This document shows positions 1-8,910 of a DNA stretch of 64,000 nt, one piece after another (position 1 is the stretch's first letter; every line of letters begins with the position of its first letter). This DNA is from Pontibacillus yanchengensis Y32 (GTDB lineage Bacteria; Bacillota; Bacilli; Bacillales; BH030062): the NCBI RefSeq assembly GCF_000770635.1, contig NZ_AVBF01000013.1:1-64000 (forward strand), given 5' to 3'. The notes under the pieces were generated by a model that had not been told where the DNA came from, did no database searches, and worked only from the letters and a program-made list of their open reading frames with translations. The position numbers and the translations under genes were made by a program.

Positions 1-197
1 TTTTTAGACCAGTTAGTAATGGTAATTATATAAATTATCTCGAATCCAAGCCTTCCAGATTATGCTTCTTATCTTATATAAGGCTATTTTGATTAGTTGT
101 TCAACAACAAACTTAAGCAGAGTCAACTATAAAATAATAACCTATTCCTTGAGCACTTCACTTCATCTATTCAAAAATAAAGAGTTATAATTTTTAG

Positions 198-221
198 TAC
201 TTTGATTAAACCATCAAAGTA
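198..221. promoter_or_regulatory. Candidate repressor operator upstream of the DJ-1/PfpI gene
   Basis: A perfect inverted repeat, TACTTTGAT, 6-nt spacer, ATCAAAGTA. It begins 6 nt after a TATAAT hexamer at 186-191 and so would overlap the transcription start of the next gene. The -35 region is weak. The placement suits a dimeric repressor, but no regulator is identifiable. The rest of bases 1-197 shows no gene. Confidence 0.45.
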
Positions 222-254
222 ACTTCATTATCTTATTTAAGGAGGATCTATTGT

Positions 255-923
255 ATGTCAACAAAACGCGTATTAATGGTTGTTACAAATCACACAAGTA
301 TTACAGAAGACCATAAGACAGGACTTTGGCTTGAAGAGTTTGCTGCCCCTTATAACACATTCAAAGAACAAGGGTATGAGGTTCGTACTACTAGCATTTC
401 AGGTGGCAAAGTAGAATTAGATCCTAATAGTATTCCTGAAGAGGAAACGCCAAATTGGAAAGAAGCTCGTAATGAGTTAGAAAACACAGAAGCTCTGACG
501 AAAGATATTGTAGATGAAGATTATGATGCCATCTTTCTACCAGGGGGACATGGTACCATGTTCGATTTCCCTGATAGCGATGCTCTCCAATATGCATTAC
601 AGAAATACGCAGATCAAGATAAAGTAATCGGTTCCGTTTGTCACGGTCCAGCAGGTCTTGTGAATGCTACTTATTCTGATGGAACCCCAATTGTGAAAGG
701 CAAAAAAGTAAATGCCTTCACAGATGAAGAAGAACGTGGAATGGGCTTAGATGCTTATATGCCATTCCTACTTGAAAGTAAACTACGCGAAAAAGGTGCA
801 GAATTTGTTAAAGCCGACAGCTGGAGTGATTTCTCTGTTCGTGATGGCAACCTCGTAACTGGTCAAAATCCTATGTCTAGTGAAAGTACTGCAGAGAAAG
901 TAGTACAAGCATTAAATGAATAA
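255..923 (+). CDS. DJ-1/PfpI-family type 1 glutamine amidotransferase-like protein
   Basis: A 222-residue cytosolic protein of the DJ-1/PfpI superfamily, in the longer Hsp31/HchA-like class. A Rossmann-like strand leads to FLPGGHGTMFDFP (about 94-106). The nucleophile elbow GSVCHGPAGL places Cys129 next to His130, and a Glu near 27-28 in GLWLEEF completes the usual acidic site. Family members act as glutathione-independent glyoxalases, deglycase-like enzymes or stress chaperones; which one applies here cannot be told. The start follows AAGGAGGA at a normal distance. It is a single-gene unit with an upstream palindrome and a downstream hairpin, consistent with stress-inducible expression. Confidence 0.9.
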   Translation: MSTKRVLMVVTNHTSITEDHKTGLWLEEFAAPYNTFKEQGYEVRTTSISGGKVELDPNSIPEEETPNWKEARNELENTEALTKDIVDEDYDAIFLPGGHGTMFDFPDSDALQYALQKYADQDKVIGSVCHGPAGLVNATYSDGTPIVKGKKVNAFTDEEERGMGLDAYMPFLLESKLREKGAEFVKADSWSDFSVRDGNLVTGQNPMSSESTAEKVVQALNE

Positions 924-932
924 GTGACAAAC

Positions 933-968
933 ACCCTCAGGTTATTCCTCTATACCTGGGGGTTTTAT
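933..968 (+). terminator. Intrinsic terminator after the DJ-1/PfpI gene
   Basis: ACCCTCAGGT pairs with ACCTGGGGGT across an 11-nt loop and is followed by TTTT. It starts 10 nt after the stop codon. Confidence 0.8.
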
Positions 969-1221
969 TAATATTTTTTATTCTTCAACCTTCCATAATT
1001 TCCTTTTTATATCCAACACCTACCTTGTAAAATTTTATTAAATTTATGTCGTTTTTATATAAAAACGCTTTCTTAAGCCCTTACATTATGTTATAATATT
1101 TTTCTTTTGCATATTTCATCTTTCAGTCATACAATAGTTAACTAAGATCGGTACACATACTAATCGTATTAAAAATTATTACTATATGATGGAACATTTA
1201 ATATGAAAAGGAGTTTTATAC

Positions 1222-2664
1222 ATGACAATACCAACAGATCAAACTGTAAAAACCTTAATTCATGGAGAATGGAACGTAAGTAGTTCTCATAAAACCGTAG
1301 ATATTTATTCCCCTCATAAAAATGAACTAATAGGGCAGGTTCCCTCTCTATCACAGGAAGAGCTTGATGCATCTATAAAATCTACAGTGGAAGCACAAGT
1401 GGCATGGGAATCTAAATCTATCCAAGACCGAGGAGATATTCTCAAGAAATGGGCAGATATTCTTGAGGAGCGTAAAGAAGATATTGGACATGCGATTATG
1501 AATGAAGTAGCGAAGAAAAAAGGTTCAGCAGTTTCCGAAGTAACTCGTACTGCAGACTACATCCGGTACACGGTAGAAGAAGCATTTCGTTTAGATGGAG
1601 ATGTCAAACGTGGTGACGGCTTTAAAGGTGGTTCTCCGCAAAAAATTGGTATGGTAGAAAAAGCTCCATTAGGAACGATTTTAGCTATTGGACCATTCAA
1701 TTACCCAGTAAACCTTTCTGCATCAAAAATTGCCCCTGCATTAATGCAAGGAAACAGCGTCATCTTCAAGCCTGCAACACAAGGTGCGATTAGTGGTATT
1801 AAAATGGTTGAGGCATTAATCGATGCAGGACTTCCTAAAGAACTCATTACGATTGCTACAGGACGTGGATCTGTTATTGGAGATTTCCTTGTTCAGCATC
1901 CAAGTGTTGATATGATTACATTCACTGGTGGAACAGGTACAGGCCGTCATATTTCAGAATTATCGTCCATGATTCCAGTAGTTCTAGAGCTTGGTGGTAA
2001 AGACCCAGCCATCGTATTAGAAGATGCTGACCTTGATAAAACAGCAAAAGAGATTGTACAAGGTGCGTACAGTTACTCTGGACAACGTTGTACTGCAATT
2101 AAACGTGTCCTTGTTAAAGATGAAATCGCAGATGAACTTGCTGGCAAAATTCAAGCTCAAGTAGACGATTTATCTGTAGGTATGCCAGAAGATAACGCAA
2201 CCATTACTCCGCTAATCAATCAGAAGAGTGCTGATGATGTACAAAATCTTATTGATGATGCAAAAGAAAAAGGCGCAACGGTAGTAACAGGTGACAAGCG
2301 TGAAGACAACTTGTTATATCCAACTCTTCTAGATCATGTAACAGCTGATATGAACGTTGCTTGGGAAGAGCCTTTTGGTCCAGTTCTTCCTATCATTCGA
2401 GTATCTGACCAAGAAGAGGCTATTCGTCTTGCCAACGAATCTGAATATGGTTTACAGGCCAGTGTCTTCTCTAAAGATACAGAGAGAGCTATCTCTATCG
2501 CTAATAGACTTGAAGTAGGTTCTGTCCAATTAAATGCGAAAACCGAGCGTGGTCCAGACCACTTCCCATTCTTAGGTGTAAAAGCATCTGGCCTTGGTGT
2601 TCAAGGAATACAAGAAAGCCTTCTTTCTGTTGTTCGTGACAAAGTAACCATCATTAACATGTAA
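1222..2664 (+). CDS. gapN: NADP-dependent non-phosphorylating glyceraldehyde-3-phosphate dehydrogenase
   Basis: A 480-residue aldehyde dehydrogenase resembling streptococcal and Bacillus GapN. GapN oxidises glyceraldehyde-3-phosphate directly to 3-phosphoglycerate and makes NADPH, bypassing GAPDH and phosphoglycerate kinase. Visible landmarks are the cofactor region FKPATQGAISG (about 182-192), the loop TFTGGTGTGRH (233-243), general-base Glu256 in LELGGKDP, and catalytic Cys290 in SGQRCTAIKR. Length matches the family (about 475-485). The start has an AAAAGGAG site 9 nt upstream. It is monocistronic and ends in a terminator. A relative within the succinate-semialdehyde or lactaldehyde dehydrogenase group is a less likely alternative. 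Confidence 0.9.
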   Translation: MTIPTDQTVKTLIHGEWNVSSSHKTVDIYSPHKNELIGQVPSLSQEELDASIKSTVEAQVAWESKSIQDRGDILKKWADILEERKEDIGHAIMNEVAKKKGSAVSEVTRTADYIRYTVEEAFRLDGDVKRGDGFKGGSPQKIGMVEKAPLGTILAIGPFNYPVNLSASKIAPALMQGNSVIFKPATQGAISGIKMVEALIDAGLPKELITIATGRGSVIGDFLVQHPSVDMITFTGGTGTGRHISELSSMIPVVLELGGKDPAIVLEDADLDKTAKEIVQGAYSYSGQRCTAIKRVLVKDEIADELAGKIQAQVDDLSVGMPEDNATITPLINQKSADDVQNLIDDAKEKGATVVTGDKREDNLLYPTLLDHVTADMNVAWEEPFGPVLPIIRVSDQEEAIRLANESEYGLQASVFSKDTERAISIANRLEVGSVQLNAKTERGPDHFPFLGVKASGLGVQGIQESLLSVVRDKVTIINM

Positions 2665-2707
2665 ATATAATGAGATCCTATTCTTAAAAAAGCAAAGCAC
2701 CATCATA

Positions 2708-2769
2708 AAAGTAGTTCCGTTTCTGAGTACAACCCTTCCTTTGTACCTTTAACTGGACTACTTTTTTTT
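2708..2769 (+). terminator. Branched intrinsic terminator after gapN
   Basis: AAAGTAGTTCC pairs with GGACTACTTT with one bulge, enclosing a smaller GTACAA/TTGTAC hairpin. A run of nine or more T residues follows. Confidence 0.7.
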
Positions 2770-2897
2770 TATGTATTTCGCCCATATTCTAGTCATTTAC
2801 AATGATTTAATAGGAAGTTAATAAAAGAATTCTACCAAGCTCATAACTAATCGTGATACAATGATTGGTAATATATTCCTTGAAAAGGATGATATAC

Positions 2898-3659
2898 ATG
2901 CCCCAGTGGTTCAATCTAGAAATACAGAACAAATTTGAAGTGTTATCTACTAGCCATCTTATTATGTTAGGAACATTATTTGCTGTACTAGTTTTATTGC
3001 TTATTAATCATAAAAATCTTACTATGAATACACGCCTTCAGCAGATTACAAGATGGAGTTTATTTAGCTTGCTTTTAATTGCTGAAGTAGGCCATACGAT
3101 TTGGGGGTTAGCGAATCAAAATTGGAACATGGAGGATCATGCTCCCCTTCACTTATGTGGAGTTGCTTCTTTACTAGCTATGGTTGCGCTTCTTACATAT
3201 AATAAAAAGATAATTCAAATCATTTACTTTATTGGAATTATTCCAGCCATCATCACCTTGCTTACGCCTGAAGTGTTTTATTCATTTCCACATTTTCGAT
3301 TTATGAAATTTTTCTTACATCACATGGCACTTGCATGGGCTGGGGTGTTTTTAATTCTAGTCACCTCTACTACGATAACATTCCGATCATTATTGGAAAT
3401 GTTCGCGTATTTAAATGTGTACGCCGCATTTATTTTTATACTTAATCGACTAATTGGAACGAACTATTTATTCTTAGCAAGCACACCTGACGTGAGTACT
3501 CCATTAGATATCCTTGGTAGTGGCGTATGGTATTACATTAATCTAGAATTATTCTGTTTTGCCCTATTTTTGGGAATGTATGGGATTTACAGACTTTTTG
3601 CACGTAATAGTTTTACGAGGTATTCAAGCTTACGTAAAAATAAACCAATCAACTCTTGA
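2898..3659 (+). CDS. ywaF: YwaF-like integral membrane protein (TIGR02206 type)
   Basis: A polytopic membrane protein of 253 residues from the ATG at 2898, which has AAAAGGATG just upstream. An upstream in-frame ATG at 2865 lacks such a site. Six or seven hydrophobic segments are visible. They surround the conserved-looking stretch HAPLHLCGVASLLAMVALL and later HFRFMKFFLHHMALAWAG, with several membrane-embedded histidines and a Trp-rich motif. This pattern matches the TIGR02206/YwaF family of Bacillales, whose biochemical function is unknown. It stands alone on the plus strand and converges with the LCP gene across a shared terminator. Confidence 0.75.
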   Translation: MPQWFNLEIQNKFEVLSTSHLIMLGTLFAVLVLLLINHKNLTMNTRLQQITRWSLFSLLLIAEVGHTIWGLANQNWNMEDHAPLHLCGVASLLAMVALLTYNKKIIQIIYFIGIIPAIITLLTPEVFYSFPHFRFMKFFLHHMALAWAGVFLILVTSTTITFRSLLEMFAYLNVYAAFIFILNRLIGTNYLFLASTPDVSTPLDILGSGVWYYINLELFCFALFLGMYGIYRLFARNSFTRYSSLRKNKPINS

Positions 3660-3676
3660 ATCGAGCCGATTGGTTT
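3642..3676. terminator. Bidirectional terminator between ywaF and the LCP gene
   Basis: AAACCAATC and GATTGGTTT form a perfect stem that spans the ywaF stop codon. T-rich DNA follows on both sides, so it can serve both convergent genes. Confidence 0.75.
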
Positions 3677-3687
3677 ATTATCACTAC

Positions 3688-4638
3688 TTATTCTCCACGT
3701 AGGAATTCCTGAATTTTATTTCTTGTTTCTTCCTCATTATGCGAAATAACCGCTCCAATTCCATTGACATACTGATCTGTATGATAGACGTCTGTAGGAA
3801 TCGAGAGGGTTTCGATTTGCTCCGGGGGATTAATGATGAGATTTTTACTATATCCTAAAATGGCTGGAGCTCCCATATTTGTTTCGAGATATGGTTGAAT
3901 GGTTCCGATTACTCTAGGTAGTTTTGTGATACCAGTAAAGGAAAGTGTTTGATCTTTCAAAGCTTTTATAACCTTCTGCTGCCTTTCCACTCGTGCATAA
4001 TCTCCTCTAGCATCATTCCGGAAACGAGCATACCCAAGAAGCTCTTTCCCCGTTAGTTTTTGCTTGCCTTGTTTCAAATCAATTGTACCCGCGCCATCTT
4101 TATAATACATATCCTTTTCAACTTCAATTTCAACCCCATTTGGAGCCAGTGTATCAACTATATTTACAAATCCATTAAAGTCCACAACCGCGTAATACTT
4201 TAAATGAATACCAAAATTCTCTTGTATTGTTTTTCTCATTAATTCTGGTCCACCCAAAGCAAATGCTGCATTTAACTTTTGATAACCTGAACCTGGGATA
4301 TTCACGTATGTATCTCTTAATAAGGATACAAGTTTCACTTTGTTCGTTTCAGCATCATATTGACCAATCATAATTGTATCTGATCTTGTCACTTCATCTC
4401 CACGTTGGTCAATACCTAATAATAAGACATTGGTTTTTCCTTTAGGAGATTCTTCACCGTTAAAATCGGTCGAATCCGCTTGGGTTTCTATCGTCATTTC
4501 AGAATTAGCACTACGTTTGCCAGCCCAATATTCATACACCACATAAGCACTCAGTGCCAAAAAAAGAGCAAATAACCCCATAAGAATTTTCGTTCGTTTC
4601 CGTTTCTTTTTGCGTTTATCCATTCGATTTGTTTCCAA
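3688..4638 (-). CDS. LytR-CpsA-Psr (LCP) family cell-wall polymer ligase
   Basis: A membrane-anchored LCP protein that probably attaches teichoic acid or another phosphopolymer from a polyprenyl carrier to peptidoglycan. A very basic cytosolic tail (KRKKKRKRTK) precedes one transmembrane helix (about residues 17-36) and the extracellular LCP domain. Conserved blocks are NVLLLGIDQRGDE, RSDTIMI, SLLRDTYVNIPG, QKLNAAFALGG and YARFRNDARGDYARVERQQK, with the arginine and aspartate cluster that binds pyrophosphate. I prefer the TTG start at 4638, which follows AAGGGGGA by 6 nt; other in-frame starts are the ATG at 4623 and one at 4665. Bases 4639-4892 hold no gene. Confidence 0.88.
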   Translation of the reverse strand: METNRMDKRKKKRKRTKILMGLFALFLALSAYVVYEYWAGKRSANSEMTIETQADSTDFNGEESPKGKTNVLLLGIDQRGDEVTRSDTIMIGQYDAETNKVKLVSLLRDTYVNIPGSGYQKLNAAFALGGPELMRKTIQENFGIHLKYYAVVDFNGFVNIVDTLAPNGVEIEVEKDMYYKDGAGTIDLKQGKQKLTGKELLGYARFRNDARGDYARVERQQKVIKALKDQTLSFTGITKLPRVIGTIQPYLETNMGAPAILGYSKNLIINPPEQIETLSIPTDVYHTDQYVNGIGAVISHNEEETRNKIQEFLRGE

Positions 4639-4850
4639 CCCACATCCCCCTTCCACTACTTCCATTGTTACGTCAAGGTAATCAAGTTTAAGATATATTT
4701 CATTATTAAGGAATAATCCGTTTACCTTCTACCTACTAGCTTGTTCACTTCATTATATGCAGGTTTATTGCTTCGTACTTATTCTGTATATTACTATTTT
4801 ACCATTGGATTATCTACCATTCTTGATATCTTTTATTCCTACTCATCAAA

Positions 4851-4874
4851 AAAACGCCCAACAATAGGCGTTTT
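4851..4874 (-). terminator. Intrinsic terminator of the VOC gene
   Basis: AAAACGCC and GGCGTTTT flank an 8-nt loop. On the minus strand a run of T residues follows, 19 nt beyond the VOC stop codon. Confidence 0.75.
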
Positions 4875-4892
4875 AATAAGATTACTTAATTA

Positions 4893-5246
4893 TTAATCCA
4901 TTGTAACAGAAGATTGAATCGTAACAGGCATACCATTAGGCGCAGTTAAGGAATACATTTTCTCACCATGCTCTTTCATCGGACCTTGCACTTCTACACC
5001 ATTCGATTTAACATATTCAGCATATTCATCAGCATCATCAACAATAACCTGCAACATTGTCATTTCAGGCATCCCTTCACTGGTTTTCCAGAACTCGAGC
5101 CAACTATCTCCAGCTTTAAACACCCCACCTTGATAGTCTTCTGACTGTTCCCAACTGTTCGGAATACCTAATGTATTCTCAAAAAAGTTAACCATATCCA
5201 TATTATCCTTAGACACTGTAACATAACGGTATCCTAGTACTTTCAT
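4893..5246 (-). CDS. VOC-superfamily (glyoxalase/bleomycin-resistance fold) protein
   Basis: A 117-residue single vicinal-oxygen-chelate domain. The first beta-alpha unit reads YRYVTVSKDNMDMVNFFENT, followed by GGVFKAGDSWLEFWKT and a second unit MLQVIVDDADEYAEYV ending in SLTAPNGMPVTIQSS. The expected metal ligands are not all obvious: the usual first-strand His is replaced in YVTVS and the glutamate in LEFW is the clearest candidate. It could therefore be a non-catalytic or atypical family member. The start follows AGGAGGTC. It is monocistronic with its own terminator. The substrate is unknown. Confidence 0.75.
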   Translation of the reverse strand: MKVLGYRYVTVSKDNMDMVNFFENTLGIPNSWEQSEDYQGGVFKAGDSWLEFWKTSEGMPEMTMLQVIVDDADEYAEYVKSNGVEVQGPMKEHGEKMYSLTAPNGMPVTIQSSVTMD

Positions 5247-5294
5247 ATGAAAGACCTCCTATTTTAATTACTATTCTTTATCATATCACCTTGA

Positions 5295-5963
5295 TTAACC
5301 AATGCTAGTTTCTACAAATTCAATGACTTCATCAAGACTCTTTTCTTCTTTTGAAGTAAGTTGAAGTGAAATTCGATCGTCAAATTGTAGTTGTTGCGTA
5401 ACACTATTTGGTACGATTACACAAGGAATAGAAGCACGAATTGCTGCGAGTGACCCATTAGGAGAGTCTTCAAATACAATCGCTTCGCTTGGTTGCAAGT
5501 CGAAATGGTCTAGTACTCTGTTATAAAGCTCAGGATCTGGCTTGACTTGCGTTACATCATCAGAAGTGCTTATAAAATCAAATTGATTTATATCAATCCC
5601 AATCATTTGTAGATGCGAAGTAATCCACTTTCTTGATGAACTTGAAGCAAGACATAAATGTAGTTGTAACTGTTTGGCCCTTTTTATGTATTCGAGAACA
5701 CCAGCTCGTGGTCCTTTATTTTGAATGATTCGCTGGTAATGATCTTCTCGTTGCTTTTCTACCTCTTCTTCAGATAAATGGGTATTACGTTTCAAAAGCT
5801 CCTCATAAGGGTTAAAATCTCCGGAGCTGCCAATGCTTTTAAGCCACTCTTCCTTAGGAAAGGTTTCTTGATAATAGTTAAATACTTCTTCAAATGATTG
5901 TTGCTCAAAGGTTTCTGTATCAAAGATTAAGCCATCAAAATCGAAAATAATTGCTTTTATCAT
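5295..5963 (-). CDS. HAD-superfamily hydrolase, beta-phosphoglucomutase-like
   Basis: A 222-residue HAD phosphatase or mutase. Motif I is IIFDFDGLIFDTE, with the nucleophile Asp9 and acid/base Asp11. A helical cap insertion spans roughly residues 17-85. Motif II is CLASSSSRKW, motif III the lysine in QVKPDPELY, and motif IV EDSPNGSLAAIRA. The cap position and length match the PGMB/GPH-like class that hydrolyses sugar phosphates or phosphoglycolate. The start has GGAAGGAAGATAAC upstream. The next gene upstream is a GNAT; the two may form a loose unit, but the substrate cannot be predicted. Confidence 0.85.
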   Translation of the reverse strand: MIKAIIFDFDGLIFDTETFEQQSFEEVFNYYQETFPKEEWLKSIGSSGDFNPYEELLKRNTHLSEEEVEKQREDHYQRIIQNKGPRAGVLEYIKRAKQLQLHLCLASSSSRKWITSHLQMIGIDINQFDFISTSDDVTQVKPDPELYNRVLDHFDLQPSEAIVFEDSPNGSLAAIRASIPCVIVPNSVTQQLQFDDRISLQLTSKEEKSLDEVIEFVETSIG

Positions 5964-6034
5964 GTTATCTTCCTTTCCCTATGTATCATTTAAGGATTAC
6001 ATAAAATAACTTCTACTTTATCTAGGGATAAATA

Positions 6035-6499
6035 TTACTCACAGTCATAAACCATCCTAACAAATTCAAAATTGCTTCCATTGGTAGGCTGCATAAAGGT
6101 GTCCTCTTTTTGAAAACCAATGTTCTCGTAAACTTTTATAGCTCTCTTATTAAACGTTGCTACGGAAAGAGTAATGTGAGGTGGGTGATACGTTCTTTTG
6201 GCAAATTCTATTCCAGCATGTACAAAGATTTCCCCATTTCCCTCCCCCGTGTTTTCTGGTCGCATACCTAATCCAATATCTATGGTATGGTCATCTTTTT
6301 GTGTGAAGCTGAAAAAGCCTATCATTTGATCATCATCAAAAACAGCATAATAAGAGTCTCCACGTTGTGCTGGATCTAAAAATTCCAACAAGTCTTCCTG
6401 ATCCGCTTCCATATCATAAAACGAATAGTCACCATCGTAATGCCACTTATATGCTATTTCTTCAGCTTGTGCTTGTGTTAATGGTTTCAAAATATACAT
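6035..6499 (-). CDS. GNAT-family N-acetyltransferase
   Basis: A 154-residue single-domain acetyltransferase. It has the beta4 core DIGLGMRPENTGEGNGEIF, in which the acetyl-CoA pyrophosphate loop is degenerate relative to Q/RxxGxG/A. A typical C-terminal half follows: LSVATFNKRAIKVYENIGFQ. The acceptor substrate is unknown. An AAAGGTAGG site lies upstream of the ATG. It is co-oriented with the two flanking HAD hydrolase genes, with gaps of 70-100 bp, so co-transcription is possible but not shown. Confidence 0.85.
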   Translation of the reverse strand: MYILKPLTQAQAEEIAYKWHYDGDYSFYDMEADQEDLLEFLDPAQRGDSYYAVFDDDQMIGFFSFTQKDDHTIDIGLGMRPENTGEGNGEIFVHAGIEFAKRTYHPPHITLSVATFNKRAIKVYENIGFQKEDTFMQPTNGSNFEFVRMVYDCE

Positions 6500-6603
6500 G
6501 ATATAAACCTACCTTTACCAAATCACTTTAATAGATTAACAATGAAAGAGAAGTGTTTCCCGCTCCTCCATTAGTAGAAAGCACCATCCATTTTTCATGA
6601 ACA

Positions 6604-7263
6604 TTACAAAGATTCTAATAGAGAAGGTAACTCTCTTAAATCACCCACAACTCCATCGGCCTCTGGCTGACTCCACTGTTGATCCTGCTTCCAAATCGTT
6701 TTCATACCTACCCTATTAGCTGCTAGAATGTCTTTCTCCGGATGGTCCCCTACAAATACACTATCTTCAGCGTTGATATTTAATTCCTGTAATGCTTTTG
6801 TGAAAATGGAAGGGTTAGGCTTTTTAACCCCTTCCCATTCAGATATCAACACGAGGTCAAACAAATCTTCAATACCTAATGCTTTTACATTATTGTATTG
6901 AAACGAACCTTTTCCATTCGAAATGATACCTAATCTGTAACCTCTTTCCCTTAATTCTTCTAGCATGGGGACTAGGTTTGGAAAAGCAACACAATCCTCA
7001 CAAAAATGATGAATATAGTCCGCAAGAAGCGCTTCCCAAGTAATACCAGCTAGTGAGTACTTTTCTATTATTTGTTGATATACTTTATCCTTCCAAACAT
7101 ATCCTCTGTCATCTAAATGAATAAAGAGATTTGCGTACTCTTGCTTTGGAATACTACTCAGATAGGCTTGAAACCGTTCATATTGGTTATGTATAAAGGC
7201 TTTTACGGAAGCATCCCGATTTAAAAGTGTGCCGTCTAGATCAAATAATACAGCCTTAACCAT
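6604..7263 (-). CDS. HAD-superfamily hydrolase
   Basis: A 219-residue HAD hydrolase with all four motifs: AVLFDLDGTLLNRD (nucleophile Asp8, Asp10), GIISNGKGSFQ, the lysine in VKKPNPSIF, and DSVFVGDHPEKDILAA. The alpha-helical cap between motifs I and II groups it with phosphoglycolate-phosphatase or pyrimidine-nucleotidase-like enzymes. It is not closely similar to the HAD at 5295-5963, so the two are not a recent duplication. The ribosome site is weak (AGGGTTG). Its first 28 bases overlap a decaying P-loop kinase fragment read in another frame. Confidence 0.85.
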   Translation of the reverse strand: MVKAVLFDLDGTLLNRDASVKAFIHNQYERFQAYLSSIPKQEYANLFIHLDDRGYVWKDKVYQQIIEKYSLAGITWEALLADYIHHFCEDCVAFPNLVPMLEELRERGYRLGIISNGKGSFQYNNVKALGIEDLFDLVLISEWEGVKKPNPSIFTKALQELNINAEDSVFVGDHPEKDILAANRVGMKTIWKQDQQWSQPEADGVVGDLRELPSLLESL

Positions 7264-7430
7264 GTACTCAACCCTATTCTTGTAATGATTTTATTTAATT
7301 CTATATATCTTTCCCATTGCCGAGTACTATATATCCTTGTTTTATACTCGACATCTAAAAAAATAATATAATCTGCAGCTTTAAAACTAGAAGAGACCCA
7401 TTCATAATGGACCCCTTCTATAACCCGCAT
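7236..7430 (-). pseudogene. Remnant of a FlaR/topology-modulation-like P-loop kinase
   Basis: A 64-codon frame whose N-terminal part, MRVIEGVHYEWVS followed by AADYIIFLDVEYKTRIY, matches the middle of small adenylate-kinase-like NTPases annotated as DNA topology modulation or FlaR-related proteins. In that family (I)IEGxY and ADxIIFLDxxxxxRxxR follow a P-loop. The P-loop third and the C-terminal third are absent: the upstream end abuts the stop of the PH-domain gene, and the tail runs out of frame into the HAD gene. I read it as a deletion remnant, not a working gene. Confidence 0.5.
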
Positions 7431-7452
7431 GTTCCATATACACTTATCCTCC

Positions 7453-8910
7453 TCATTTTCTAGAATCCTCTTGTTGTAAAAACTCTATGATGGAAGGATA
7501 AAGATTTGTATCTAGCTCAGCTACTTTATATAATAACGTTGTCTGATCGGTTGCAACAGCCAACTCATATGTAGCAAGTGAGCGGCGTCGCTGGAAAAAG
7601 CTCTCTCGCCTCATAACAGACTGCAGTCCTGGCCATGGGATAACAACTGTTTCTTTTTGGATGATTCTACTAGACGTAATGACTTTATTCGATACAGTTT
7701 GAATACCGTTGTCTCGATAGCGTAACTCCGATAGATAGACTAACAATGGCGCAATGACACCTAACCACCACAACATCGACCAAATAAATCCAGCTCCTAC
7801 GATAGCGAGTAGCGGTAGTATTGCTCCTCGTAGATAGAAACGAATCCGAGCACGAGCTGGTGAATACGTTAGATTAGGCTCTACATAAAATTCAGGCACT
7901 ATTTTATTGATAAGAGACCATATTTGATTTCGCTTTACTAAAGGTAGGAGAACCGCTTCCTCTGCTTCCCCTGTAGCATCAAACCCTATACTGTCAAATG
8001 CAACGGAACTAAAGCCAATCCATCTACGAACGACTCCCTCTTGCACACGAATAGCCTGAATTCGATCGACTTCCAATGAAATATTCTTCATTGTCCAAAG
8101 GCCATAGGAAATATGAATCGTGTTTTTTTCTCTTCGTACTGTAAAATTCGCATAACGAAGACTCAGGATAATGATTCCGATTGCCCAAGAACCAAGTGCT
8201 GAAATAAGGATCATCGTAAAAAATAACGCCGGATTACTTAGAAACAGACCTGATAACGAAAACTCCTCAACCTTAGAAAACAGAAAGGAATTCTCGAACA
8301 TGGAGGATAAGACATCATACACTTGATTGAGAGACGATATTATGATTGCAAAACCGATATAAAAGGAGTTAGAGGTAGCACTCATGATAATAAGATATTT
8401 CCAAGGAAGAACGAAATCATTTCTCTTTTTATCGTCCGTACTCTCTTCATCATTGGCTGTCAACTCTTCATTCCCTGACTCTTGAGCATAATAAATGATA
8501 TTTTGCTCAAGCTTATAGGCTTCTTCTTTTTTTAGAAATAGAGTTGCACTAGCCCCTGTCGCTTTACCAGCCGTTTCGATTGAAATACTAGTCAGTCCAA
8601 GGGATTCCAACAAACGGTTGGATTGATAATGAACTCCAGATATTTTTATATGCGGGTACGTTTCATGCGTCTTAGAAATGATCCCTTTTTTCAAATGAAA
8701 ATGTTCTTCATCTAGATCATAGCGCGTATTAAGCCAGCGTAGTAAACCAATGACAAACCCTACCAACATCATTCCAATTAAGTACAACGAAGGGAAAAGG
8801 AATTGGCCATTACGAATCTCTGAAAAGGATATGACAATTAACCAAAATATAAATCCTTTTATGAAGGTAAACATATATTGCACCATTGCGAAGGGGTGTT
8901 GACGATTCAA
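7453..8910 (-). CDS. ydbT: Multi-PH-domain membrane protein (YdbT-like)
   Basis: A 485-residue polytopic membrane protein carrying several bacterial PH (bPH2) domains. Hydrophobic pairs lie near residues 15-60, 170-250 and 365-400. After each comes a soluble PH-like segment: YDLDEEHFHLKKGIISK, NFTVRREKNTIHISYGLW and SNKVITSSRIIQKETVVIPW. Length and layout match B. subtilis YdbT, which has been linked to resistance against amylocyclicin-type bacteriocins together with YdbS. The start is TTG, overlapping the ydbS-like stop by 4 bp, which indicates translational coupling. Confidence 0.85.
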   Translation of the reverse strand: MNRQHPFAMVQYMFTFIKGFIFWLIVISFSEIRNGQFLFPSLYLIGMMLVGFVIGLLRWLNTRYDLDEEHFHLKKGIISKTHETYPHIKISGVHYQSNRLLESLGLTSISIETAGKATGASATLFLKKEEAYKLEQNIIYYAQESGNEELTANDEESTDDKKRNDFVLPWKYLIIMSATSNSFYIGFAIIISSLNQVYDVLSSMFENSFLFSKVEEFSLSGLFLSNPALFFTMILISALGSWAIGIIILSLRYANFTVRREKNTIHISYGLWTMKNISLEVDRIQAIRVQEGVVRRWIGFSSVAFDSIGFDATGEAEEAVLLPLVKRNQIWSLINKIVPEFYVEPNLTYSPARARIRFYLRGAILPLLAIVGAGFIWSMLWWLGVIAPLLVYLSELRYRDNGIQTVSNKVITSSRIIQKETVVIPWPGLQSVMRRESFFQRRRSLATYELAVATDQTTLLYKVAELDTNLYPSIIEFLQQEDSRK

